From: Saprospiraceae bacterium
GTDB lineage: Bacteria > Bacteroidota > Bacteroidia > Chitinophagales > Saprospiraceae
NCBI GenBank assembly: GCA_029262995.1
Contig: JAJCYH010000029.1
Span: forward strand, 54,716 to 118,715
DNA: 64,000 nucleotides
Direction of reading: 5' to 3'
A program made the position numbers and the translations under genes. Below are positions 16,801-25,997 of the stretch, piece after piece (positions within the stretch are counted from its first letter, which is position 1; every line of letters starts with the position of its first letter). The notes beneath the pieces are model-generated. The model saw nothing but the letters and a program-made list of their open reading frames with translations. It was not told the origin of the DNA and ran no database searches.

Positions 16801-18024
16801 ATGCAAGACGCTTTTATTATAGATGGCATTAGATCTGCAATTGGAAATTTTACAGGAACACTATCCCCTGTTAGAACAGATGACCTAGCAGCTCATGTGA
16901 TCAAACATCTTATAGAGAAGAATAAATCCATTCCACTTGATGCATACGAAGATGTAATACTGGGCTGTGCAAATCAAGCAGGAGAAGACAACCGAAATGT
17001 TGCAAGAATGGCATCATTGTTAGCAGGACTACCTTTCAGTGTGCCAGGAGAGACCGTTAATCGCCTTTGCTCATCTGGTTTATCCTCTATAATTCATGCC
17101 AAACAAGCCATTAAATCAGGTAACGGCGAGTTGTTCATTGCCGGTGGAGTTGAAAATATGACTCGTGGACCGTGGGTGATATCTAAAACATCGAAAGCAT
17201 TTGGAAGAGATGCTCAAATGTTTGATAGCAGTTTTGGATGGCGATTCATCAATCCAAAGATGGAAGAACTATATGGAACTGACGGCATGGGAACCACGGC
17301 AGAAAATCTAGTTGAAAAATATAATATTAGCAGGGAAGATCAAGACTATTTTGCTTACCAGTCTCAAATGAAAGCTGCGAAAGCACAATCTTCTGGTAGA
17401 CTTGCCCAGGAAATTATTGAAATTAAAATTCCAAGAAGAAAGCAGGAAGATTTGATTTTTAAAGAAGATGAATTTATTAGAAGCAATACTACGATTGAAG
17501 TATTAAATAAACTAAGACCAGCATTTAAGAAAGCTGAGAATGGAGGAACTGTAACTGCAGGAAATTCTTCAGGGCTTAATGATGGTGCTGCAGCTACCAT
17601 CATAGCGTCAGAAAAGGCAATTGCAAAATATTCATTGGTTCCATTAGCAAGAATTGTAAGTTCTGCTGTTGTAGGTGTTGAACCAAGGATCATGGGCATA
17701 GGACCAGTATTGGCTAGCCAAAAAGCATTGCAAAGAGCTGGTCTTCAATTAGAGCAAATTGATATTATTGAATTAAATGAAGCGTTTGCAGCACAAGCAC
17801 TGGCTTGCATAAGAGAATTAGGATTAAAGGACGATGACTCAAGAATAAACCCAAATGGTGGCGCAATTGCTATTGGACATCCTCTTGGTATGACGGGAAC
17901 AAGGCTCGCCTTAACCGCAGCATTGGAGCTAAAACAAAGCAATAAAAGATATGCATTGGTAACAATGTGTGTAGGTGTTGGTCAAGGCTATGCCGCCATA
18001 ATAGAAAACTGCAAATTTTTATAA
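16801..18024 (+). CDS. paaJ: 3-oxoadipyl-CoA thiolase PaaJ
   Basis: 407 residues. Thiolase signatures: nucleophile Cys in NRLCSSGL (about residue 90), ELNEAFAAQALA, GGAIAIGHPLGMTGTR (catalytic His) and the final Cys in VTMCVGVGQG. It cleaves 3-oxoadipyl-CoA (and the 5,6-dehydro intermediate) to succinyl-CoA and acetyl-CoA. Its place 10 bases after paaH supports the paaJ call over a general acetyl-CoA acetyltransferase. Confidence 0.92.
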   Translation: MQDAFIIDGIRSAIGNFTGTLSPVRTDDLAAHVIKHLIEKNKSIPLDAYEDVILGCANQAGEDNRNVARMASLLAGLPFSVPGETVNRLCSSGLSSIIHAKQAIKSGNGELFIAGGVENMTRGPWVISKTSKAFGRDAQMFDSSFGWRFINPKMEELYGTDGMGTTAENLVEKYNISREDQDYFAYQSQMKAAKAQSSGRLAQEIIEIKIPRRKQEDLIFKEDEFIRSNTTIEVLNKLRPAFKKAENGGTVTAGNSSGLNDGAAATIIASEKAIAKYSLVPLARIVSSAVVGVEPRIMGIGPVLASQKALQRAGLQLEQIDIIELNEAFAAQALACIRELGLKDDDSRINPNGGAIAIGHPLGMTGTRLALTAALELKQSNKRYALVTMCVGVGQGYAAIIENCKFL

Positions 18025-18046
18025 GATAAAGATATAATTAGGAATC

Positions 18047-20536
18047 ATGAAATTACAGAATTATGTTTTGGGCAATTGGACAGAAGGTAATGGAGATGGA
18101 ACTCCACTTTACAATTCTATTGATGGTAGTCTTGTTGCGACAAGTACAGCTGAAGGTCTAAATTTTGATGAAATACTTGATTATAGCAGAAAAACGGGTG
18201 GACCTCCACTAAGGAAAATGAGCTTTCAAGAAAGAGGACAAATGCTCAAAAAGCTTGCTCTTTATTTGAGTAAAAGAAAAGAAGACTATTACAAGGTGAG
18301 CTATAAAACCGGTGCCACAAGAGTGGATAGCTGGATTGATATTGAAGGAGGATTTGGAAATCTTTTTGCCAACGCATCTTTAAGAAAAAATTTCACCAAT
18401 AAGCCATTTCATGTAGATGGAGATGCTATTGACCTGTCGAGAGGAGCAGGTTTTATGGGACATCATATTATGGTTCCAAAAAGAGGTGTTGCTGTTCACA
18501 TCAATGCTTATAACTTCCCTATTTGGGGCATGTTGGAAAAATGTGCTGTTAATTGGATGGCTGGTGTGCCAGCTGTTGTTAAGCCAGCAACTTCAACCTC
18601 TTATTTAACAGAAGCAGTGGCAAGAGACATCATAGCTTCAGGAATCTTACCAGAAGGCTCATTACAATTAATTTGCGGATCTGCAAGAAACATACTCGAT
18701 GGCATAGACAGTCAGGATGTTGTAACATTTACGGGATCTGCTTCCACGGGCAAATTATTAAAAGGGCATCCTAACATCATTGACCGAGCTGTACCTTTTA
18801 ACATGGAAGCCGATAGTTTGAATTGCTCTGTTCTAGGCGAAGATGCGGTTCCTGGAACGCCGGAGTTTGAGCTTTTTATAAAAGAAGTTAAAAAGGAAAT
18901 GACTGTTAAGTGCGGTCAAAAATGTACTGCTATAAGAAGAATAATTGTACCAGAAAAAATGCTTGAAGATGTACAGATTAGCCTTGGTAAAGCATTATCT
19001 AAAGTGATAATAGGGAATCCTCTATCAAAAAGCGTTAGAATGGGTGCATTAGCTAGTAAGGATCAAGTACAAGAAGTAATAGGTAGGGTTAAAGAACTTA
19101 ACAATACTGCTGAAATAGTGTATGGCAACCTTGATGCTATTGAATTAATTGATGCAGATTTTAACAAGGGGGCATTCCTAAGCCCAATACTTTTAAGAGA
19201 AGATAATCCTTTGGTAAATCTGGCTGTTCATAATATTGAAGCATTTGGACCAGTCAGTACTATTATGCCTTATAAGAACTTGGATGAGGCAGTTACTTTA
19301 GCACAGATGGGGATGGGTTCATTGGTATGTTCAATTGCTACATATGACAAAGATATTGCTAGAGAATTCACTTTAGAAGCGGCAACCCATCATGGACGTA
19401 TCCTTGTTATCAATCGTGAAATGGCGAAATACAGCACAGGTCATGGCTCTCCCCTACCTACATTAGTACATGGAGGACCTGGAAGAGCAGGAGGAGGTGA
19501 AGAAATGGGAGGAATGAGAGGTGTTAAACATTATATGCAAAGATGTGCCATTCAAGGAACGCCAACAGATATCGCCCATATTACTGGAATATATCAAGCT
19601 GGTGCAGCAGTTTATTATACAGATAGACATCCTTTCAGATATCATTTTGAGGATATTAAACCCGGTATGTCTATCCTTACGCATAAAAGAACGATAACTG
19701 ATTCTGACATTCAAAACTTCGCCAATTTAAGTTGGGATGTCTTTTATGCTCATACGGATATTACTTCTCTTGAAGGCAGCATATTTGAAAAACGTGCAGC
19801 TCATGGATATTTTATACTAGCGGCAGCAGCTGGTTTATTTGTTAGTCCTGCCAAAGGCCCTGTTGGTGCTAACTATGGCTTAGATGAATGCAGATTCCTA
19901 AAACCAATCTATCATAATGACACTATCCAAGTAAGACTGACCTGCAAGGAAAGAGTAGATCGTGACAACAGAGGCAAAGAGCATCCTTCTGGCGTTGTAA
20001 AATGGTTTGTTGAAGTCTTTGATCAGGATATTGAGTTGTGTGCTATGGCAACTATATTAACATTGGTACAAAAAAAATCTCCATTTATTGAAATGGACAG
20101 AGCGAAGATAACCGCATGCTTACAGGCATTAACAGCAAAAAGTAAACCGAAATGGGGCATATTGACGGCACAACATTTGGTTGAACATTTAGACTTTTTT
20201 ACCAGGATGTCTTATAATGAAATTGAAGCACCTATTTCTACTCCAGAAGAAAAGCTCGAAAAATATCAGGACACGCTTTGGGATTATAATGAAATGCCAG
20301 TTGAGTTTAAACATCCAATGCTCAATAAAAATACTACGGAGGAATTAAGATATGAAAGTCTTGAAAATGCAAAAGAAGCATATTTGGAAGCCTATGATAA
20401 TTATATCGCTTTTTTCAAAAATAATCCAGAAGCTAAAACCGCTAATCCTATATTCGGAATGCTGGACAAATATGAATGGTATTTATTAAATAGAAAACAC
20501 TTGAATCACCATTTCAAACAATTTGGCTTGATTTAA
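18047..20536 (+). CDS. paaZ: PaaZ-type bifunctional ring-opening enzyme with extra C-terminal DinB/DUF1569-like domain
   Basis: 829 residues, about 150 longer than E. coli PaaZ (681). Residues 1 to about 515 are the aldehyde dehydrogenase domain (NAYNFPIWGMLEKCAVNW, FTGSASTGK, catalytic Cys in VKCGQKCTAIRR). Residues about 530-680 are the MaoC-like (R)-hydratase domain that hydrolyses oxepin-CoA (DVFYAHTD, AAHGYFILAAAAGLF). Residues about 685-829 form an added helical domain with WGILTAQHLVEHL and LNRKHLNHHFKQFGL, which resembles DUF1569/DinB-superfamily proteins with a His triad. It ends the paa operon, convergent with the monooxygenase gene 12 bases away. Confidence 0.93.
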   Translation: MKLQNYVLGNWTEGNGDGTPLYNSIDGSLVATSTAEGLNFDEILDYSRKTGGPPLRKMSFQERGQMLKKLALYLSKRKEDYYKVSYKTGATRVDSWIDIEGGFGNLFANASLRKNFTNKPFHVDGDAIDLSRGAGFMGHHIMVPKRGVAVHINAYNFPIWGMLEKCAVNWMAGVPAVVKPATSTSYLTEAVARDIIASGILPEGSLQLICGSARNILDGIDSQDVVTFTGSASTGKLLKGHPNIIDRAVPFNMEADSLNCSVLGEDAVPGTPEFELFIKEVKKEMTVKCGQKCTAIRRIIVPEKMLEDVQISLGKALSKVIIGNPLSKSVRMGALASKDQVQEVIGRVKELNNTAEIVYGNLDAIELIDADFNKGAFLSPILLREDNPLVNLAVHNIEAFGPVSTIMPYKNLDEAVTLAQMGMGSLVCSIATYDKDIAREFTLEAATHHGRILVINREMAKYSTGHGSPLPTLVHGGPGRAGGGEEMGGMRGVKHYMQRCAIQGTPTDIAHITGIYQAGAAVYYTDRHPFRYHFEDIKPGMSILTHKRTITDSDIQNFANLSWDVFYAHTDITSLEGSIFEKRAAHGYFILAAAAGLFVSPAKGPVGANYGLDECRFLKPIYHNDTIQVRLTCKERVDRDNRGKEHPSGVVKWFVEVFDQDIELCAMATILTLVQKKSPFIEMDRAKITACLQALTAKSKPKWGILTAQHLVEHLDFFTRMSYNEIEAPISTPEEKLEKYQDTLWDYNEMPVEFKHPMLNKNTTEELRYESLENAKEAYLEAYDNYIAFFKNNPEAKTANPIFGMLDKYEWYLLNRKHLNHHFKQFGLI

Positions 20537-20548
20537 AAACGATTGGAA

Positions 20549-21838
20549 TCAAGCTGTTTGTGAAAGCACTTTTTTTAGTTTGTTCACAAATTCATGATAA
20601 TCTACTTCAATGGTATGCCGTTTTCTTTTTAAGTAGCTTTTCTCAATCTGATCGGCATCTGCTTTAGCTAAGTTTTTAATGTTACGTGGAAGTTTCCACT
20701 TTCCCTTAATAAGTTTAGCTACTATTTTAGACTGTAGATCACTTGCTGGCCAAATTGCCCCTTGCGGTTGGAACAAACCTATAAAGAACAAACTAGGATG
20801 TTCTGGATGAATCATTCTAAGGAAAAGTTCTACCCTATCACTATTGGAATAATCAAGAAAGTTTTTATTAAAAAAGGCAGTTACAATTTTGTACCCCGTA
20901 GCTGCAACAATACTATCAAAATTAGCTGAAGTCCCATCTGTAAAAAAGACTTCTGTTCCTTTTATAAAGTCAATACCTGGTCTTGGATAAACCTTTCCAT
21001 GCCTTATTTTATAAAGTAATTCTGAATTCATTGTTGGATGTGCCTCAAGAACACCGTGCTTTGGCTCTGGCAATCCATAGTCAGTATATTTTCCAAGCTG
21101 AAATCGAAGAGACAATTTGAGTAGAAAACTTCTAATCGGTTTGGGTATCCACAACATTCCTTCATTAAAGCTATCCGATGGTTTTCCAAGGAAAAATTTA
21201 GGAATAATATACTGTGGTGTTCGCATACTAATATCCACACGTTTTGCAACTCTGCAAATTTCAACTGCACAATCACAAGCTGAATTTCCTGCACCTATAA
21301 CCAAAACGTTTTGGTTATCAAACGCGCTATTATTCTTAAAGGAGTGTGAGTGTAAATAATTGCCTGTATATTTATCAATGCAATCTGGATGATTAGGAAT
21401 CGAGTGATGACCATTTGCGACAAGCAGAAAATCATAAATTTCTATTTGCCCTGTTACCAAGGTGATTTCCCATTTATCACCATTCACTTTTTTTACTTGC
21501 GATACCTTGCTTTCAAATTGAATGTAATTTTTCAAATTGAAATGATCTGCATAGGATTCAATATATGCAAGAACCTGAGCATGAGAAGGATAATCAGGAT
21601 AATCCTCAGGCATTGGAAAGTCTGTATATTCGGATAACTTTTTGGAGCTGATGATATGCGTAGTTGAGCAAACGCTAGAATGACTATCATCGGAAGTGTA
21701 TTTCCAATTCCCTCCTATCCATGGGTTTTGTTCATAACAGACGACATTTTCTATACCCTCTTCTACAAGGTTTTTGATCGCAGTTAATCCAGAACATCCC
21801 GCACCAATTACACAAACACTGATTTCGTTTTGTCTCAT
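20549..21838 (-). CDS. Flavin-containing monooxygenase (FMO/Baeyer-Villiger type)
   Basis: 429 residues from the ATG at 21838; the frame opens 14 codons earlier with a phenylalanine-rich stretch unlikely to be translated. FAD motif VIGAGCSGLTAIKNL at the N-terminus, NADPH motif VIGAGNSACDCAVE, the FMO fingerprint region YTGNYLHSHSFKN between them, and ATGY near residue 325. Such enzymes add oxygen to soft N or S centres or to ketones. The substrate cannot be read from sequence. It lies downstream of a TetR gene on the same strand, probably its regulator. Confidence 0.88.
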   Translation of the reverse strand: MRQNEISVCVIGAGCSGLTAIKNLVEEGIENVVCYEQNPWIGGNWKYTSDDSHSSVCSTTHIISSKKLSEYTDFPMPEDYPDYPSHAQVLAYIESYADHFNLKNYIQFESKVSQVKKVNGDKWEITLVTGQIEIYDFLLVANGHHSIPNHPDCIDKYTGNYLHSHSFKNNSAFDNQNVLVIGAGNSACDCAVEICRVAKRVDISMRTPQYIIPKFFLGKPSDSFNEGMLWIPKPIRSFLLKLSLRFQLGKYTDYGLPEPKHGVLEAHPTMNSELLYKIRHGKVYPRPGIDFIKGTEVFFTDGTSANFDSIVAATGYKIVTAFFNKNFLDYSNSDRVELFLRMIHPEHPSLFFIGLFQPQGAIWPASDLQSKIVAKLIKGKWKLPRNIKNLAKADADQIEKSYLKRKRHTIEVDYHEFVNKLKKVLSQTA

Positions 21839-21902
21839 TACAAATACATTTTGCATAAAGCTAAAAAAGAAAAACAGCAATACATTATAGAAAATAAAAA
21901 GA

Positions 21903-22589
21903 CTAGACTTCTAACTTTAAGAGACGTTTTAAGAAATACATGATCATTTCTTTAATCTGGATTTCAGATGTTTCTACACAGTTGGAAATTTCTGTTAGGG
22001 AACAGATATGTTCAGCATAGTATTTATGATCCAAGGCCATCTTTAAAATATTGTTGGATAATGCTGAAGGATACTTAAAATCAGGATCACATTCAAGTAT
22101 GATCTGACTGATATTTTCGCTTAAAGTTTTGTAATTAGAAAAAAGACCAGCCTTCTCACATTCACTAACCTTTTTAGTATGGGTTATTTTTGTAGACTGT
22201 TCCATTACAATTACATGCAGCTTATTTAGGTCCATGTAATCTTCAGAATATTCATTATCAATACCTTGAACTATGGTTGCTACCATCAAATCCAATTTTC
22301 TGACTGGATCTTCAATGTTTTTGGTATTCAACATGATCTGTAGGTCCAAATAGTCCCAATACCAAGAAGTCAGATACATCAATAACATGTACTTGTTTTC
22401 AAAATATCTATACACAGATGCCTCTGTAGATTTCATGGCTTTCGCCAAATTTTTAAAATTGAAACATTGATACCCCGTTTCTGACATCAACTCTATACTA
22501 TGACATATTATTTTTCTACCCAACTCTGTTTCTTCAGGGTTACGTAAATATGTATTTGGATTTATGGAAATTGATAATCTTCTACTCAT
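21903..22589 (-). CDS. TetR/AcrR-family transcriptional regulator
   Basis: 228 residues with a TetR-type helix-turn-helix at residues about 30-75 (GYQCFNFKNLAKAMKSTEASVYRYFENKYMLL) and a divergent helical ligand domain. The FMO gene follows on the same strand within about 64 bases, so the pair may be an autoregulated operon. The upstream gap has two copies of a short palindrome (22609-22646) suited to such a regulator. Confidence 0.85.
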   Translation of the reverse strand: MSRRLSISINPNTYLRNPEETELGRKIICHSIELMSETGYQCFNFKNLAKAMKSTEASVYRYFENKYMLLMYLTSWYWDYLDLQIMLNTKNIEDPVRKLDLMVATIVQGIDNEYSEDYMDLNKLHVIVMEQSTKITHTKKVSECEKAGLFSNYKTLSENISQIILECDPDFKYPSALSNNILKMALDHKYYAEHICSLTEISNCVETSEIQIKEMIMYFLKRLLKLEV

Positions 22590-22608
22590 ATAACAATACT
22601 CAATTCAA

Positions 22609-22646
22609 TTAATCTTAATTAGGTATGCAAGGAAAGTTAATCTTAA
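22609..22646. promoter_or_regulatory. Paired operator candidates before the TetR-FMO operon
   Basis: TTAATCTTAA, an imperfect palindrome, occurs at 22609-22618 and 22637-22646, 28 bases apart, within 60 bases of the TetR start. Confidence 0.45.
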
Positions 22647-22677
22647 AGGCCTTAAAAAACCAGTTAATCCAATGCTT

Positions 22678-23160
22678 TTATGCTGCTCTGAGGCCTTTCA
22701 AACTTTTCTTTAGCTTCTTACGAGCATGATGAATTCTACTTTTGATGGTTCCCAATGGAACTTGAAACATTGAAGAAATTTCTTCATAAGAGTAACCATC
22801 AAAGTAATATAGAAAGGGCTTTTTCAAATTATCAGGTAGTTTGGTTATTGCATCATTGATATATTCTAAGTGCAATGAAGAAATGCCTGAATTCCTTGAT
22901 TTATAAGATTCATTATCACCAACATAGCTACCAATGTCATCTGTAGTCGTGTACTTAGACTTTTTGCGGTATTCGTTGATAAAATTATTTCGCAATATTA
23001 TTGAAAGCCAAGCTCTAAGATTAGTACCTTTTTTAAAACTGCTTTCGTTTTTTAAAGCTTTATACAATGTCTCTTGTACCAAATCGTCTGCTACTTCAGA
23101 ATCGTGTGTGTACTTATAAGCGATTTTGTATAAAAATGGTATTTGATCCTGTATTGTCAT
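22678..23160 (-). CDS. ECF-type RNA polymerase sigma factor
   Basis: 160 residues from the ATG at 23160 (the frame opens at 23211). Region 2 with YKIAYKYTHDSEVADDLVQETLYKAL and LRAWLSIILRNNFINEYRK; region 4 with LPDNLKKPFLYYFDGYSYEEISSMFQVPLGTIKSRIHHARKKL. No anti-sigma gene of FecR or zinc-finger type is adjacent on either side, so its control is not evident. A 12-base palindrome lies about 100 bases upstream. Confidence 0.93.
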   Translation of the reverse strand: MTIQDQIPFLYKIAYKYTHDSEVADDLVQETLYKALKNESSFKKGTNLRAWLSIILRNNFINEYRKKSKYTTTDDIGSYVGDNESYKSRNSGISSLHLEYINDAITKLPDNLKKPFLYYFDGYSYEEISSMFQVPLGTIKSRIHHARKKLKKSLKGLRAA

Positions 23161-23263
23161 AATAGTATTCTTTGTATTTATAATAGTAAAACTATCACAA
23201 ATATTGCACATACTATAATTTTGTTAAGTAATTCTTTGATTTATAGTAAAAAGTGTCGTGTCG

Positions 23264-23275
23264 TAACAATTGTTA
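23264..23275. promoter_or_regulatory. 12-base palindrome upstream of the sigma factor
   Basis: TAACAATTGTTA is identical to the core of operator site 2 of the paa promoter (11134-11145). It lies about 104 bases before the chosen sigma start. Confidence 0.35.
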
Positions 23276-23361
23276 TAGAAGTCTTAACGCATAAAGTTTT
23301 AAGATAGTGGAGCCGCAATTAGGAGCATAAATACGATAATAGTTAATGATCAAGTCTTGGA

Positions 23362-23811
23362 TTACTCCATAACATATAGCCCCTCTTCAGAGATAGGATG
23401 TATCAAGTTTTCCTTCAAAGAGATAATTCTTTCAAAATTCTGAGCTATAATCATTCTTGTTATACTATTTACAGACTTTGATTTTAGAGCTTTGTTGTAA
23501 ATCGGAATGAACATGGATAAGCTTTTATTGATTTCCCATAATATTTCAGAATTCTGAAAACGGACATAATGCAATTCGTTCTTTAAAGTCAGAGGAAGAA
23601 TGTTAATGGCAGATTTGGATACCAAGTCTGAATATTTGGAAATACAGGCTATATTAAACTGTCTGATATCAATTAAAGAGTCAGTATCTTTAATTTCCAA
23701 ATTGCTTGCAGTGCTTAAGTCCAAAAATTCCTGAAACTTTCTATGCACTTCAATTAACTGATTCACTATTGGAAGTGAATCAAGGCGTTTTTTATCGTTA
23801 TAAAGCTTCAT
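23362..23811 (-). CDS. Helical cytoplasmic protein, unknown function
   Basis: 149 residues, no signal peptide or membrane segment, predicted mostly helical from composition. I recognise no motif. It stands alone between the sigma factor and the YgiQ gene, both on the same strand but more than 100 bases away. The starting ATG at 23811 is followed by a lysine-rich stretch. Length and codon pattern look real; function unknown. Confidence 0.55.
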   Translation of the reverse strand: MKLYNDKKRLDSLPIVNQLIEVHRKFQEFLDLSTASNLEIKDTDSLIDIRQFNIACISKYSDLVSKSAINILPLTLKNELHYVRFQNSEILWEINKSLSMFIPIYNKALKSKSVNSITRMIIAQNFERIISLKENLIHPISEEGLYVME

Positions 23812-23957
23812 AAGCTATTATTTATCAAATTATTACATATTTAGAAACAATAATATAAACGCAAAAATTCCAATTTTGCTTACTAAATATTCAATATTTA
23901 ACAATTTGTTTAAACTTATGTCGTCAAAAATCAAACTAAAGCTACCTTGTAAGGCTG

Positions 23958-25865
23958 TTATCTAAGGCTTTTGCGGCTTTTTTGATTGATTTGAGATTTA
24001 TTCTTTAAAATTTCTCTTTTTTGTTGTTTTTTCCTGTCGTGAAGCAATTTTTCAAGTAAATCTGGTCTTCCTAAATTGGTCAATTTGTCCTTTATCTGCC
24101 TATAATTTTCTCTTTTATACCAAAAAAAGAATAGATGTTGGTTCTTCTTTTCCTTTGAAGATTTCGCGGTATAGACAGGGCGAAGTGTATAAGGATGAAG
24201 CCCCGTATAATAAATAACGGTAGCTACTGTCATGGGAGTTGGAGTGAAATCTTGAACTTGTTCCAATCTAAATCCCATATCTTTGGTCTCAGCAGCAAGA
24301 TTAGCCATTTCTTCATCTGTTGAGCCTGGGTGACTTGAAATAAAGTATGGGATTAATGGTTGGTTTAAACCAAATTTTTTGTTTGAGATTTCATATTTCT
24401 TCTTGAATTCATGAAAGTGTTTGAATGAAGGTTTTCTCATAATCTTCAAAGTATCATCCGAGGTGTGTTCGGGTGCCACTTTCAGTCTACCGCATACATG
24501 TCGAGAAACCAGCTGATCCATGTATTCGTCCAAACTACCATCATTATTTTTATTGTAGTCATCGACGAGGAGGTCATATCTAATGCCGCTGCTAACGAAT
24601 GCTTTTTTGACTTTAGGATTCTTATCTACTTTCTTATATATCTGTGTTAAAGGTTTATGGCTGGTATCAAGATTGCTACAAACAACAGGGTGAATACAAG
24701 AAGGTGCAACACAACGGTCGCAAATTGACTGCACTTTACCTTTCATTCTATACATATTGCCTGAAGGGCCTCCTAAATCACTTATGTAGCCTTTAAAGTC
24801 TGGCATATCGGTGACTTTATCTACTTCTTCAAGAATACTTCTTTCGGATCTGCTGGCTACAAATTTGCCTTGGTGAGCAGAAATCGTACAGAAGCTACAA
24901 CCACCAAAACACCCTCTGTGCATATTAATTGAAAATCTTATCATTTCATATGCGGGAATAGCTCCTCTCTTATTGTATTTGGGGTGAGGTAATCTTGTAT
25001 ATGGAAGATCAAATGATGCATCTATTTGTTCTTCGGTCATTGGTGGATAAGGAGGATTAACAATTAAATTATGATCACCTACGCCTTGAATTAGTCTCCT
25101 TGCATTTACCTTGTTGGATTCTTGTTCTATATGTTTAAAGTTTGCTGCAAATGCTTTTTTATTTCTAAGACATCTTTCGTGCGAAGATAATTCTAGGTCT
25201 TCCCATTCAGGCTGAGGAGGAAGTTCTTCATGTCTTGGATGCAAAATAGCTGTTTGGGGTATTGTTTTAATTTCATTGAACTGTTTGCCATTTTCTAATT
25301 GCAAAATAAGTTCTCTTAGAGGCATTTCCCCCATACCATAAATCAAAAAGTCAGCACCACTTTTTGATAATATATTTTCCCATAATTGATTTTCCCAATA
25401 ATCATAATGAGTAACCCTTCTTAGCGAAGCCTCAATTCCACCTAATACAACTGGAATATCAGGATATAGCTTTTTTAAAATTTTACTGTATTCTACCGTT
25501 GCATAATCTGGCCTAAACCCTGATAGTCCTCCAGGAGTGTAGGCATCTGTAGACCTTCTCCTCTTTGATGCAGTGTAGTGGTTAACCATTGAATCCATAC
25601 AACCAGATGTTACACCAAAAAACAATCTAGGCTTGCCAAATTTTTTAAAGTCTCTTAAATCATCTTGCCAATTGGGCTGTGGAATTATTGCCACTTTAAG
25701 TCCCATGCTTTCAAGAATTCGGCCTATTACAGCAGGTCCAAAGGCTGGATGATCCACATAGGCATCTCCTGAAATTAGAATAACATCCAACTCAGTCCAG
25801 GATCTTGAATCAATTTCCTTTTTTGTAATAGGAATCCATTCGCTTATGGGTCTTTTATTTTGCAC
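23958..25865 (-). CDS. YgiQ-family radical SAM protein
   Basis: 635 residues. An N-terminal B12-like region common in the family (DVILISGDAYVDHPAFGPAVIGRILESMG), then the radical SAM core with the CxxxCxxC motif in NMHRGCFGGCSFCTISAHQGK (about residue 315), a conserved cysteine-rich segment (CDRCVAPSCIHPVVC) and DUF3362-like C-terminal part. UPF0313/YgiQ proteins bind a 4Fe-4S cluster and cleave SAM; their substrate is not established. Monocistronic by context. Confidence 0.94.
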   Translation of the reverse strand: MQNKRPISEWIPITKKEIDSRSWTELDVILISGDAYVDHPAFGPAVIGRILESMGLKVAIIPQPNWQDDLRDFKKFGKPRLFFGVTSGCMDSMVNHYTASKRRRSTDAYTPGGLSGFRPDYATVEYSKILKKLYPDIPVVLGGIEASLRRVTHYDYWENQLWENILSKSGADFLIYGMGEMPLRELILQLENGKQFNEIKTIPQTAILHPRHEELPPQPEWEDLELSSHERCLRNKKAFAANFKHIEQESNKVNARRLIQGVGDHNLIVNPPYPPMTEEQIDASFDLPYTRLPHPKYNKRGAIPAYEMIRFSINMHRGCFGGCSFCTISAHQGKFVASRSERSILEEVDKVTDMPDFKGYISDLGGPSGNMYRMKGKVQSICDRCVAPSCIHPVVCSNLDTSHKPLTQIYKKVDKNPKVKKAFVSSGIRYDLLVDDYNKNNDGSLDEYMDQLVSRHVCGRLKVAPEHTSDDTLKIMRKPSFKHFHEFKKKYEISNKKFGLNQPLIPYFISSHPGSTDEEMANLAAETKDMGFRLEQVQDFTPTPMTVATVIYYTGLHPYTLRPVYTAKSSKEKKNQHLFFFWYKRENYRQIKDKLTNLGRPDLLEKLLHDRKKQQKREILKNKSQINQKSRKSLR

Positions 25866-25881
25866 AATAATAATTTAAGCT

Positions 25882-25917
25882 CAAAGTTATGATATAATTA
25901 ATTGGTTTACAGCAATA
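25882..25917 (-). promoter_or_regulatory. Candidate promoter of the ygiQ-type gene
   Basis: On the minus strand TAACTTTG (fits TAnnTTTG) lies at 25889-25882, 17 bases before the start codon; a TTG-containing -33 candidate lies about 23 bases further upstream. Confidence 0.45.
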
Positions 25918-25936
25918 TTCAATTTGATAAAAATCA

Positions 25937-25968
25937 AAAGAGGCCTCCAATATGTTGAAGACCTCTTT
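25937..25968 (-). terminator. Terminator of the OmpA-family gene
   Basis: Minus-strand stem AAAGAGG/CCTCTTT extended by CTTC/GGAG pairs across a small mismatch, followed by TTTTGATTTTTATC, about 30 bases after the OmpA stop. Confidence 0.75.
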
Positions 25969-25997
25969 CTGTTATATTTGACTAAATACAGTTTAGC

